The notes under the pieces: model-generated
What the model was told of the DNA's origin: nothing
Seen by the model: only the letters and a program-made list of their open reading frames with translations
The model's database searches: none
Made by a program: the position numbers and the translations under genes
Assembly: GCF_932526225.1 (NCBI RefSeq)
Contig: NC_064037.1
Coordinates: forward strand, 8,352,203 to 8,416,202
Length of the DNA: 64,000 bases
Source of the DNA: Nematostella vectensis
Lineage: Eukaryota > Cnidaria > Anthozoa > Actiniaria > Edwardsiidae
Direction: 5' to 3'
Shown: one piece after another, positions 11,501 to 23,191 of the stretch
Layout of the letters: every line of letters begins with the position of its first letter
Position numbering within the stretch: the stretch's first letter is position 1

Positions 11501-12758
11501 CTTAAAAAACCTAGCTTAATATTTATGCTAAATTAGTACAGGGATGTGTTGTCAAAGAAGCTGAGATTTGCAAAAAAATATCTCATTAGTTAGTTGAAGA
11601 TCTTTTGAAATTACAATATCTTATAATTCTAGTATCCTTTGTTGTTGGCACGAACATATAAAGTTAATTTTCAAGTGGTAAATGTTAGCAGATAAGTGTT
11701 TTAGTTTGGCACATTATTATGGCAAACTCCCTTTGTGTTGTTTTTTTTAGTTGTAAATTACCCATAACAGACTCTCTGTTTATTTTCAAAATGTTGTTAC
11801 TTTATAATGCACAATTGTTCTACTTCTTCTCTTTCTATGTGTGAGAGGATAGCTGATTGCAACTGTTCTGTTTATTTTTTTTAACAATTGATTTTAGCTG
11901 TTTGGTTTTTTTTCTTGAGGATGTCTTTAACCCCACTGAACACTTTGTTATTTAGAGAGACCAAAGGTATCAATGTTTATCAAGAGATAGTGGTCTGCGC
12001 TTTGTAAAATATCTTGTTTTAGGAAATGCGATTTGTTTTGTTCACAATGCCAAGAACAAACTTTGACTGCGAGAACCAGTTATTTGTTCAGGGGAATTGC
12101 ATGAACCCGGGGGGGACTTTGATAAAAACAGACGGGGGTGATCTATTATTGGATAACATAATCAAAAAAAAAAAAAAAAATAGAAACACCCCCCCTTAGG
12201 GTAAGAAATTTTATACCCTAAGAGAAAGCAAAATCGGAAAATCCCCCCTTATGGATGGCAGTTGGTCAAAATTTGATACCCTAAAAGATGCGATGATTAC
12301 CCTTTTACTTTTCTGGAGAGTTCCCCCCTCCCCTGAGCATGAATCTGTCGGTTTTACTGTTCACTTTGGAGAAATTTGTATACACAATGCACCCTTTGCT
12401 GTTACTTTTTTTCAGCAGTAGCCTTTAATTTGAAAATGACTATTGCATTTTTCTCATTCTGAATTAATTATTATTATAATTTATTATTTTTTAACTCACA
12501 GAAAGACCTAGAAGATTTGGTTAATCCTAGAAAAAGGATAAGTAAGAAAAATAAGCTTAATATCCTATGTGTTTTGAATAGTACTTAGAATATATATTAC
12601 AAAATCAACTTGAATTTATGGCTGCAACATCGTCTTAAGGTACACTGAATAAAATCTGAAATCATGCCTTATTATTAATAATAATACTATTTTTTTTTCA
12701 TGACATGAATAAATGTGCCCCTTGTTCCACATTTATTATTATTTTTTTTTATTTTCAG
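11501..12758. other. AT-rich DNA upstream of the unidentified gene
   Basis: A short degenerate direct repeat is present (CCCCCCTTAGGG...ATACCCTAA and CCCCCCTTATGG...ATACCCTAA, 12189-12288). A possible small exon after TTAACTCACAG (12501-12540, KDLEDLVNPRKRI) precedes the gene at 12759, but its phase does not fit the next exon directly. Confidence 0.4.
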
Positions 12759-14389
12759 CACACCAACAAAATGTGATGGACCTGTTCAATCTAAGTTTCC
12801 ATTTATAACAATATGCAATATCATCTTTCAGCGGAAATTAACAGAAGAAGAAAGAGAAAACAAGGATGCTGATTATTGGAATGACATCAATGCGAAAAAG
12901 ATGACAAATGTCACCAAACAGAAGAAAGCCCTTATTTACAGGGTATGGACGTTATTTCTGTGCATATAATAACCTGTTGTCAACAAGCAGATTTAAATCC
13001 AACAGGTAATCTAAACTTGTGAGGCATATAGGACCCTATAACGTACCATGATATACAGCAATGAACAGCGATAAATTTAAAACCAAAACACAAAGAAGCA
13101 AAACAGAAGGACCTAAGAACTAAACCAACAACCAACCCCAACCATACAAAGTAAAAAAATAAACCATTGATTTAATCAGGACAAAATATTAAAGTGTTAT
13201 TGTTTGTTTATATTTCAGGCTGATATAATGTTTGCCCAACATGACTATGATATTATAGTCTTATTCCACTCCAACAAAAACAAAGCAAGGCATATATTTG
13301 ACATGTATGCAACTCCAGGATTAGCGTTGGATTTCCTAAACAAGAATGCAGGGAATGGTTCAACCCATAAGGTCATTATAGAGGGTGTTTGGAAGAAGTT
13401 TTTTAAAGGTTTGTTTACAGTTAGTGAATCTCTCTATGCTGATAGCCATATAAGAGAGTTAAAAGGCGAGCTTTATTAAGAAACTTCATCATAAAAAAAA
13501 CATTGTCTTCCAGTCTTTTAACATCTCCTCATGTTTATTAGAGGAGTACACTACATGATTGAACAGGCGCATACCCAGGGTTGGCAGGGGGAGGGGGTGG
13601 TGTGCAGGCATAGGTATCATATGGAAAAAGTATTTGAAGATTCCTTAATAAGAAATGACCAACTTTTTTGCTGCCAAGGGGGTGTGTGCACGCATCCTGC
13701 ACACACCCTGTGTATGCGCCTGATGAAAAATAGTATTAAGTGGAATAATATTTAACATTTAAGATTAATTTTCAAGTTTTTTTGTTTGGTAAATACATTT
13801 TTTTATGCATTATCCCAGTGAGTGAGTAAAATGATATTTTCTTTAGCAAGATCAGTACAACTGTTAAACATAAAGCATCCTTTTTAATAGGGGATAAAGA
13901 TCAAGTAAATTAATGATGAACATACAAAGGTCATTTTTACTTTCACGTCTATAGTGTTAAAATACCATTTATAACTTTGTACCTTCATATCATTTAAAAC
14001 TACCTTAAAAATTGAATTTAACAGACAACTCAACATCTGCATCACCCGTAACAGCAACAGCAGCACCACCTCTATCAGCATCACCCATCCCGGCATCGAC
14101 AGGACAACCTCTATCAGCATCACCCATCCCGGCAACGACAAAACGTGCTCTATCAGCATCACCCATCCCGGCAACGACAGAACCACCTCTATCAGCATCA
14201 CCCATCCCGGCAACGACAGGACGACCTCTATCAGCATCACCCATCCCAGCAACGGCAGGACGACCTCTATCAGCATCACCCATCCTGGGAACGACAGGAC
14301 GACCTCTATCAGCACTTTCCATCCCGGCAACGACAGGACGACCTCTGTCAGCATCACCCATCCCAGCAACGACTGCACCACCTCTATAA
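12759..14389 (+). CDS. Unidentified gene, possible diverged MADS-box-like domain and repeat-encoded tail
   Basis: Three exons join with matching phase: 12759-12942 (acceptor TTTTCAG|CAC, donor ACAGG|GTATGG), 13219-13408 (TATTTCAG|GCT, donor TTAAAG|GTTTG) and 14025-14389 (TTTAACAG|ACAAC), stop at 14387. The first two encode TEEERENKDADYWNDINAKK...TKQKKALIYR and ADIMFAQHDYDIIVLFHSNK. The order basic TKQKK, hydrophobic helix and hydrophobic IIVLF strand resembles a MADS box (compare T.SKRK..L.KKA.EL.....VLL). This is a hand-made, weak similarity. The last exon encodes a Ser/Pro/Thr tail of 13-residue repeats (PLSASPIPATTGR type) from the 39-bp minisatellite. An upstream start codon exon is not identified. 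An alternative 3' exon lies at 15902. Confidence 0.45.
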
Positions 14390-14770
14390 GCATCACCCAT
14401 CCCGGCAACGACAGGACGACCTCTATCAGCATCACCCATCCCGGCAACAACAGGACGACCTCTATCAGCATCACCCATCCCAGCAACGACAGGACGACCT
14501 CTATCAGCATCACCCATCCCGGCAACAACAGGACGACCTCTATCAGCATCACCCATCCCAGCAACGATAGGACGACCTCTATCAGCATCACCCATCCCAG
14601 CAACGATAGGACGACCTCTATCAGCATCACCCATCCCAGCAACGATAGGACCACCTCTATCAGCATCACCCATCCCAGCAACGATAGGACCACCTCTATC
14701 AGCATCACCCATCCCAGCAACGACTGCACCACCTCTATAAGCATCACCAATCCCAGCAACGACAGGACGA
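14069..14770. repeat. 39-bp minisatellite, about 18 units
   Basis: The unit is CCTCTATCAGCATCACCCAT plus CCCGGCAACGACAGGACGA, with a few point variants. The 39-bp period is a multiple of three, so several frames on both strands stay open. The plus frame that continues the exon at 14025 is broken by TAA when the unit reads CTCTATAAGC (14384-14393). Confidence 0.95.
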
Positions 14771-15901
14771 ACAGTCCTTTCTGGAGTTTTAAAGGACGGC
14801 AAAATATGTTTTTTAGAAAAGAAATTGTAATAAACTTAAAGCATGAAACAATATTTCCGTAGTGTTATTTGATAAAGAAAGACATACCTTTTATCAGTAA
14901 TAGAATTAGCTTGAAACGACTTTACCGGTTTCGACAGGCGAATTGTTCTTGCGCTACGTTGCTAAAACAAATCGCGCGTACAAATTAGCAAGTTTACAAG
15001 TTACAAGTTTACAAGTTTATTTTTATGATCCAGACCTAAACAGCTAAAACAAACAAAAACAAAATAAGATGTCGCTGGCCTTAAAATTGTTACTCGCACG
15101 TGGATAGTGACTTATTTCTGGATCGGGTGACCCTCCCCTGACCAACCCTGTAAAAATAAGGTTAATCAGTTCGAACCCAGAGAGTTTCTGGCTAGTTCGA
15201 CAAGAAATTGATTGAAATCAAAAAGCAGTGCGCTCGTTCGAAACGACGCTATTCTATAGCGCGCGCATGGAAATAACGATTTTTTTTTATATGATCATGC
15301 CATTCAGCACCTGCAAATACCACTCTGACCCTCTTTGGATGACACTCCATATACCTATGACAAGTTTCCAACATGCGCCTTTTTCAAGAGCAGATCACCA
15401 TAACAAGAAAAAAAAATAGGATCAAGTGCCTGAAACATCAACAGTGCAAAAATAACTAAATTTTCTATCTTCTCTGAATACAAGACAGATGAGGTGCTGA
15501 CTCGGATGGGGATGGTAATTATAGTAGAATGTGCGAACATAACATAGGCGAGTCCTTCCCGAACTTAGCGAGGCAATTTTGCCGTTTAATGCACGACTTT
15601 AGTGTGCTGGCCATCCAAAGCTTATCATTAGCATGAACGCCTGATGCTTTAAGCGGGAGGAACAGATCAACCGCGTTTGAAAAAGTGTAAGACAACATTC
15701 ATATTTCTCGATGAGATTGTCATATTTCAGAGCGCATGAAAGTCAACTTAGCTAGGCGAGTGCCTTTCTACCTGGAAAACACCTCTCCATATAAACGGGC
15801 CTTAAAGTGCATCTATTTACAACCATAAACGTAACACACGGCGGATTGTTTCTTTTTCTGCCTGAAGTAACCAACTGTTTCTTTTTTTTTTAATCAAAAA
15901 G
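14771..15901. other. Non-coding stretch
   Basis: It holds short ACAAGTTTACAAGTT repeats (14991-15018). No convincing gene is seen. Confidence 0.45.
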
Positions 15902-16030
15902 TGTCAGGGTGATGAACCAATTCCATCAGAAAATCCATCGGGTCCTTCAAGCTCCTCGGCGTGTATATCTCGTGACATGGCGTGGGAAAACCCATTGCAA
16001 CTACTTGCTGAAGATGTGTCTATGGTCTGA
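15902..16030 (+). CDS. Candidate last exon (Ser/Pro-rich C-terminus)
   Basis: A T-rich tract and an AAAAAG acceptor precede an open frame of 42 codons and a TGA (16028-16030). The peptide starts CQGDEPIPSENPSGPSSSSA and ends MAWENPLQLLAEDVSMV. Composition is protein-like and it could be the 3' exon of the gene at 12759-14389. However, the phase after 13408 is 1, whereas this reads in phase 0, so another exon or a different splice would be needed. Confidence 0.3.
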   Translation, partial: CQGDEPIPSENPSGPSSSSACISRDMAWENPLQLLAEDVSMV

Positions 16031-16184
16031 GGAAACTAAGAGCATGCCGCGTGCCTCCCAGACCTTATCAATGTGTATTACTTTCGTCAGCTGTGCCGCT
16101 TTTTCAAATCCCCTGAAGTACCTCAGAAGCAGGCTATAGTCATAGTGTACCATTTTATATCGGCTGGCTCTTACTATGGAAAAA

Positions 16185-16285
16185 TATCAGGAAATCCACG
16201 GAAGAACTATGAATCCGGCACCACCTTTCTTAATATCCTTGCTTCGGCCCCCCCCCCTTTTTGGAACTCCTGGATCCGCCCCCGT
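16185..16285. repeat. Dispersed repeat fragment, copy 1
   Basis: The order GGAAATCCACGGAAGA, ATGAATCCG, CTTGCTTCGGCCCC, GGAACTCCTGGATCCGCCCC recurs at 16618-16700. It ends in the GGATCCGCCCC-type terminus seen in MITE-like elements. Confidence 0.65.
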
Positions 16286-16539
16286 CTGAAATCACGTAGA
16301 ACTAGATATCGAATATATACAGACCGATTCTTCCACTAACATGGAAGTATCAATATTATTTTAATTGTATCTGTTGCTTTAACAATGCATCGCTTACTGA
16401 CTCTTGAAATTCAGTCCATTGGTTGCAATACGTACTGGTTGTAGCAAGGTGATGGCTGCAGTGAATCATATTTAGTAAAATGAGACATTTTCGTAACAGG
16501 ATTTATTGTCGTGTATCGTTAGGGGGTGTTAGGCCCTTC

Positions 16540-16705
16540 CAGGGGCGGATCTAGGGGTGGCTGAGCGGGCCCCTCCTATTTTCAGATATTTGGCTTAAAA
16601 ATAAAACAAGAAATTATAAGGAAATCCATGGAAGACCAATGAATCCGCCCCCTTCTTTGAAACCTTGCTTCGACCCCTTTTCTGGAACTCCTGGATCCGC
16701 ATGGG
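16540..16705. mobile_element. MITE-like element, copy 2 (GGGGCGGATCTAGG / CCTGGATCCGC ends)
   Basis: The left end CAGGGGCGGATCTAGG (about 16540) is the near inverse of the right end TCCTGGATCCGC (about 16690). The interior matches the copy at 16185-16285. It is non-autonomous. Confidence 0.6.
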
Positions 16706-18070
16706 AGGGGAGGGGGAGGGGGGGCTGTGTCGATTTTTCCAAAACCTGCCCTATCAGATACCAAAAATCCTTTTATACACTCTACGCGAGACCTACAAAT
16801 GAAATTACATCTACGACCAGCAGAACGGTCCAATAAGTCAAAATTATGTCCATCATGGAAAGGTATGTTTAGGCACCCGCAGAACCCTATACAGGTCGGT
16901 ACATACCCGTTAATGGGCACGCCCTCCCCCCTAAAAGCCCCCAAATGGCAGGACGAGCATTTCTCTTATATGTACGTTTTTTAACTGAGGAGAGGCAAAC
17001 AACCACCTATGAGAGAATTTAAATTTAATTCAAAAGGCTTTTATCAAAAAGGGAAAACAACCGACAATATTTTGTTGTGCGCAGAACAGTGTTCTCTAGA
17101 GGAATTCTCAATATATGACTAGCGATACCTTTGGTCACGCCAAACTTCCATCGTAAAAACTAAAGCCGCCTTTCATGCGAGGACAGCTATATTTTTCTAC
17201 CGATAAAATGTCAGAAGTTCACAACTAGGAGTGCCATTCTCGGTACTGAGGTTTAAAAATATTGTGTCCTTGCTGTGAAGGATGGACCATATTTTGGACC
17301 AAGTGAGCGGGGTGGGCTGGAAGTGAAAAAAAAAAGAAAAACAAATGTAAGATCGTTGAATCAATAACGTTGGCCTCGCTTCGATGCAAAGGCAAGCAAA
17401 ATGTTGAGTGCACACGTCCAGCCTGAGATATCTTCAATTTTCTTTTAACCTGAGAACATATGCCGTGGCTCAGATAGCAGCAAAATATTGTTTTGTTACT
17501 CTGATGCGTGCTAGAATTGTGTTATTATTGCTATTGAGCATCTTAGGAAGAACATTCTCTTTCTAAGGGAGTGATCATTAAATACACCGAGGTGGGGTGT
17601 GGGGGGGTTAGGGAAGATATTGAGGGGGGGCTCAGAAAATTTTAGACCAACAAAAGGGGGACTCCGAAAAAAATGTCCTCTAAGAGGGCCCAAGAATGGT
17701 CTTTTGCGAGCACCCCGTTTTTTTTATGCGAGACCGAGCATTTTTAGGCGGAAAAGTTTGCGTGAGCATGCAAGCACGGCGAAATAAATGCGCGAGCATT
17801 AGCCGAAAACGGCGAGCACATCGAAATTTCGGGTGACCATTCGGGAGCCCTTCTAAGAGAAAGAGAAAGAACATTTTGGGGTTATATAAGGGGGCTTTAA
17901 AATTTTAAGGTGTCTTGAGTAAAAATCTTCCTTCCCCCGCTGAAGACTCCTTAATAATTCGTTGGGTATTATTTTTTACACACACTAAAATTTATGATCA
18001 TCGTTCACATGGGAGGCGGAAGCCCAAAAATATTGGGGGGGGGGGGCTTACCCAAATTTTCAAATTGTTT
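16706..18070. other. Non-coding, G- and C-run-rich repeats
   Basis: G-rich stretches (16706-16725, 17588-17635) and GCGAGCA/GCGAGCAC motifs (17707-17820) look like decayed dispersed repeats. No gene is supported. Confidence 0.45.
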
Positions 18071-18074
18071 GATC

Positions 18075-18182
18075 TCCAGCCCCCCCCCCACATCCTTCCC
18101 CTATATATTTTGTCCACCCCCCCAATCCTCCCCTATATATTTTGTCCACCCCCCACATCCTTCCCCTATATATTTTGTCTAC
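18075..18182. repeat. Short tandem repeat, ~35 bp x 3
   Basis: Three units share CCCCCCAcATCCTtCCC followed by CTATATATTTTGTCCACC. Confidence 0.85.
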
Positions 18183-18536
18183 CTAGAGTGATAAATAACA
18201 TATTCTTTATCTTTAAATTTTTCAAAATGAATTTTCTAGGTTTCTACATAGCATCAGGTAACGCTGCCTGCGATACCTTTCCGAGCAGCGGTAGTTTGAC
18301 GTGTACGCCTGCGCGTAGGCCAGTGCCCAGGTTGCTAGGACACGTGAGGATGTAACCGAGGTGCTCATTCCACATGTACTCATGATTTTTCTTCGTTATC
18401 GAAGCCACCACCTGAACATGTAATGACAAGTGTTAGAATTCCCCTTTTAGCTTGCCGTTATATAGCTGATATCGTCAAAGCAGAACACTTGCACAACTAT
18501 TTCAACCTGTCACCGTTTCACTTTACTAACTTCGAG

Positions 18537-19436
18537 CTACGATAGTATCGCAGGGGTATGGATGGGAACGAAATTACCATAATTTTGGTTATGAAAATTC
18601 TGAGTTTCCCATACTGAACGACAAAAGTTTTCCAAACTATCGCGGTGACCTTTGAGGACAATAACGCCATGATCAGTTCCATGAGCATGAGTGTCAATAA
18701 ACATAATGTCATGATGGCGGACAACGAAGAGAGACGTATTCCCATTTATGATTAGGGCTGCTAACTTTGTCACGCCGGGCGTAACGAGTTGTTCAATCTG
18801 CCATGCTATGGTCGAGGGCCGATGTGAGTCTTGGAGTCGAACAGGCAATGGCCTCTCTGATTTAATAGTATAACACCGAGAAAAGATATCGCAAGCTTCC
18901 TCCACAGATAGATAACTCGACTTTAGAGAATCTTCGAACCTATCATACACGTTATTCCCCTACACCATGGACTGATGCAATAACGTTATCCATAGTGGAG
19001 AAATAGAACTGTCGTTGGCCGGAAAGGACAGGTCTTCTCTTATCAAATTATATCCTATCACAAGAGCTATCACGGTGCACGCGTTACTACCATTTCATCC
19101 GTCGATGCTGCCCTGACTAAACTGTTTAGGATATTTCCAGATGTAAGTCCCATTTAAGTCCGACATAGATTGCGGGGAGCATTCGTTAATGACGGGGGCT
19201 ACATCCACATCATTGGTCTCATCGTCGCTATCTTCGCCTTCAAACCACAAGTCATCATCACTTCCGTCATCATCTACGTTATCGTCATCGTCGCTGGAGG
19301 CGTTAACGTAAATGAACTTCTTGAATGCAGCAGTACCACAAGCCAATTGACAAAGAGCGAAGTCGATCCCCATCTGTGTGACAGACCATTTTCCTCTGAT
19401 GACAATGTCTTTCTCGGAATCAGTAGCATATCTTTC
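18537..19436 (-). pseudogene. Papain-like cysteine protease ORF (C76/tegument-USP-like), two in-frame stops
   Basis: One minus-strand frame runs from an acceptor (TTGTAG|GAAAGATATG at 19436) to a stop at 18537. It is interrupted by TGA (19095-19097) and TAG (18960-18962). Order of motifs: GKWSVTQMGIDFALCQLACG, a highly acidic stretch (DDDDNVDDDGSDDD), QFSQGSI then NGSNACTVIALVIG (candidate catalytic Cys), TKLAALIINGNTSLFVV, and MFIDTHAHG...HGVIVLKG (candidate Asp-His pair). That Cys ... (F/I)D.H order is the layout of papain-fold C76-like peptidases, which also occur in transposon-encoded proteins; the assignment is by eye. It lies directly downstream of, and on the same strand as, a KDZ transposase gene, but the splice phase from that gene's last clear exon (phase 1) does not match, so it may be a separate ORF. 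Confidence 0.4.
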
Positions 19437-19814
19437 CTACAATGTCAACGTAACAGTGTATTAATTAAAATTAATTGCTATCATCGGATAAGCAAAGGAT
19501 GTTACTTGGCCTATCTTAATTACCAAGCAACATATACTTTTCCAATTATTATAAAAGCCACAATTGATTCATTAAGTTAGGATCGCGTGCACAGCCACAC
19601 AGAGAGCTACATGTTGTAAATGTTATTTTCAAGTACTACGACGTAACCATTCTTAGTGTTTTTTTATAGATCTTTATAACAAAATTACTCTTTCGTTAGT
19701 TTCTCCTGACGTAGTAGCGTCATCTGGTTTGCTGGACTGTATTCATGCGATTCACTGTTGCCCAAATTGGTTATCAAAAGGTGAATATCTCTACTTCTAT
19801 TGCTGATTGTGTAC

Positions 19815-22800
19815 CTGATCTGTTGGTTATTTCATATTCGAAAAGAAAAGGAAATAGCCCGGCTTTGACGTCTTCTATCGAGATATGGTTTTCCACCAGC
19901 AGATTATACGAACTAACTAGCTCCTTCAGTCCCCGTTTCTCTTGGGAAATCTTTTTTCTCAGGCGAGATCGTTGTTTAGAAGAATCTATAAAGATTGACA
20001 ATCATGTTATGATAAATATACCACTTTATTTTAAAAGCAACCCATCAACTTCTAAAACTATTTTTGCAGCATATCCCGTTGGGTTTAAAAGCTTAGTTAA
20101 CAACCTGGGACCAGCTCCAAAAAGACAGGATGGGGCTATTAGTTTTTTTTATCTAAAAAATAATGCTAAACGGGTAGTTTTGGACATTTGACTGGATAAG
20201 ACTCTTATTTAACCTTGGGAAAGTTTTCCGAAAACTGGGCCAAGACGTTACCAACCTATTCCACTACTCTTTTTAGCCAATACTTACCAGCTAATTTTGC
20301 AATGTTCAAAGACAGCTGTGCGATACTATAATAAGCGTTTTGCATGGCTGCCTTCAAATGTCTAATGACATTTACAGTAAGTGTTGCTTCTGCAGGAATT
20401 ATTAATTCTGTTTGTATCTCTTTGTTTGTTGGATTAGACTTTAGCCTGGCAAATTCCCTCCGGTATAGTGCCGAAGCATGACGCATCATATAATAGCTCT
20501 CACGCTGTTGACTATAAATATGGCGACAATCAGTAAAAAAGAAATGGTATTTTATAAATACCTTTGAATTACTTTAATCATCATTAAAACAGAGATGTAA
20601 GACTTCAAAAACAACCTTTTTTTATCATATACAATGTATTATCCAAATAACCAGCTGATGATTACCTTCCTGCTGCACTGAAGCAGTACAACTTCATGTT
20701 GCCATCAACATGTGCAGAGTGTTGTCCCTGCGAGCAGGGAGGGCACTCCATCCAATTTCTCTCAGCAAGCTGGTCGATTTCATAGCAACAGAACTTCCAC
20801 TCCTTGAAGCTCCTGCTGAATGTTGAGAAATTGATTGTTCCAATCTAAAAAAAAAATAGCAAAACAATACACAGTTAATAAACCTTTATTTGAAAAAGAA
20901 GAGTTTTTTTTACATTAAATTGTTACACAAGGAAAGTAATCGTGTATGGTTATGAGCTGTGTGTTACGTAGGTATCTAAACTAATATTTGGCAGTTCATT
21001 AATTTATTATATTATTAAAAGCCAGCTTAGCTTCTTGTCTTAGTAGGAGTTCTACTGTGGTTTTAACACCTCTAACCTGTATGCAAAATTGCTTAATTCT
21101 ATCTGGAAGTTATTTCTTATCCTCCCTTTCTCCTTAGAGTAGTCTTCAAGACTTGACATCAAAGCCCTTTCAGATACGCCTGGCATTCGTTCCTGTAGCT
21201 GGTCCCAAAATAGAAATAGATCCTGGGAAAAAATGTGGCATATATTTGTGGGCGTTCCTGGCCAATAACCATTTCTGATGACATCAACTGCTGTGATGCT
21301 GCAATCCACCTCTGTACTACAAACACTGCATGCATAATGACTAACTATGCTGGAGTCAAATCTCCCTGCAAGAAATTAAAACAAAAGTTGAAGTCAATTT
21401 CTACAGAAAAACTATTTTGCGTTTTGAAATACAGGAATTTGGCATTGTGGCTATTGTGTGATCCAATTATTTTCTAGCCTTCAACAGACTTGTGTTTGTT
21501 GGGGGAAATTCTTGAGCAGATACAAATCACTTGACCTGCAGTCTTGTGATCCACTGATCTGCTAAAGTATTTCACCTTTCGAAGTAACTATAATATGTTG
21601 TCCAGTAGAGTACTTGGCTTCCATTTTATTGCCACATGAACATTGCTGTGGATGCAGTGGCAGATGACAATCTAGGAAATAGGGTACTGTAGTAAACATT
21701 GCTGGTAACTGCCATAGAGTAGTTCAATTTTTTCAAGGATCTGGCATAAATATAACACACAGCAAATAGATCTGACTACTGTAATTTTATACTATACTTA
21801 TTTTTATTGGCTAAAGCCCCGGTCACATCTATATATTCTGTTGGCAAAATGGAGCGGTAGTACCCACCCAAGATGGCTTCTCTATCATGCAGGGGTGAAG
21901 TTGTGTGTACAAAATCATCACAGGACTGGCACAAAAAATTGTGAACACAATCTTGACAACGTATGATGGAGTTCTTCCCATGACATACTGAGCACTTTGT
22001 GCAATGGTGGCCTTGGACGAGAGAACAGCTTCAAACAGTAGTTTTCTGGATGTCTCCCAGCTAATGTTCACTGCCTGCATTCGTTTACTCCAAGCCTTTT
22101 TAAGCCTCTCTTGCTTCCAGCTCTCCAAAATCTCTTCAGTGTCTTTGATAATACTGTCAAGAGTATCTGTGTTTACAAGATTAAAGGGCTGGGGTAAGAT
22201 CATGCATTAAACAGAGCTTAAAACAACAAAAACTGAAAAAGGAAATGGATCTTGTGGCTTTACAGAGATTAGATCATTTGGTGAAAGAGAAGATATGTAA
22301 GTGGATTGGAGAATATATTTGCCCTTGTATGACATTCTTTCTTTCTAAAACCACGCTCTTATATATATATTCAGGATAACATTTAGATCTGTTACAATAA
22401 GCTAAAACAAGATTCTTGAATAAAAAATAGAAGGAATGAAAACCATTGGAGGTAAAGGAACATAGACCAAAGGAGTAGATTCTTTTGAGCTAGCCACCAC
22501 TATAATATAATGTTACTAACCTGTAGCTTCCATGCTTTCGGCTTCATCTTCCATATAAGTGAATTCTTCTAAACAACACAACGGTAACAACCACAGGAAA
22601 TTCTGTATCATGCCATCATTACAGGTAACAAACCTAGGTCTTGATTTCATCAGAGACACGCAGTAATTAGCTTATTTATAATCAACAAGTTATAGTTCTA
22701 AACATATAGTAAACGACACTTAGATTGCTGGCTTTGAATTGTCATGGTAGAAAACTCGAAAAAGAAGCACATGTTATAGGTCAAACATTCGCAATGACTG

Positions 22801-23140
22801 AGCAATAGTAGATTTCTAAATGGTTATTATTTGAAGTTCAAGATCTGGATTCCACATTTTAATGCCAACATGGATCATCAAGCATAGTTTTAAGCCTTAG
22901 GCAGTAAGTTTAACGATGCTAACCTGCAGAGATGCTCGCGTCGGTACGATTGGTTCTGGGTACAGAACGGTAAGGGGTTTTGAAAGTTCTCCTCCCACTT
23001 ACTGGATCTCTCTGAAATTTCATGAAATAGGGCTTAGAAGCTTTTTTTCTCTTCTTTGTCTTTAAAGTACTTCCTAACTCAAGGAAAAGCTCTGCTTCAG
23101 TCAGTTTTTTCTTCTTCGGTGCTCGCTTGCCTTCCGCCAT
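19815..23140 (-). CDS. KDZ (Kyakuja-Dileera-Zisupton) transposase-like gene, multi-exon
   Basis: Minus-strand exons: 23140-22924 (MAEGKRAPKKKK..., donor GCAG|GTTAGC), 22568-22521, 22166-about 21830, 21365-21070, 20844-20666, 20511-20288, 19985-19815. Phases agree at the first two junctions (both giving a complete codon), at 21070/20844 (GAG|GTGTTA), 20666/20511 and 20288/19985. Family signs: a zinc cluster CSVCHGKN...CQDCVHNFLCQSC followed by PLHDREAI; ACSVCSTEVDC then NGYWPGTPTNICHIF; CPPC...HVDGNMKLYCF with the DGN motif near 20700; and RSRLRKKISQEKRGLKELV...LFPF at the end. These match the conserved order of KDZ transposases. The zinc cluster is in a different frame from the preceding LLFEAVLSSK, so a frameshift sits near 22015; the end of that exon is also unclear. 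It is probably a recent but disabled element, or a domesticated copy with a sequence error. Confidence 0.65.
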
Positions 23141-23191
23141 ATTGAAAATGAAGTGCAACAATATGCTTTGTAGCCGAGCCTTATTTGCCAT

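Noticed and set aside
13884..14802. Minus-strand 265- and 291-codon frames (VAGMGDADRGRP repeats)
   Set aside because: They are reflections of the 39-bp minisatellite; the plus-strand frame continues from two phase-matched exons and is the better candidate.
17915..18355. 146-codon frame with PPHILPLYI repeats
   Set aside because: It crosses the 35-bp CT/AT repeat at 18075-18182 and has no motif outside it.
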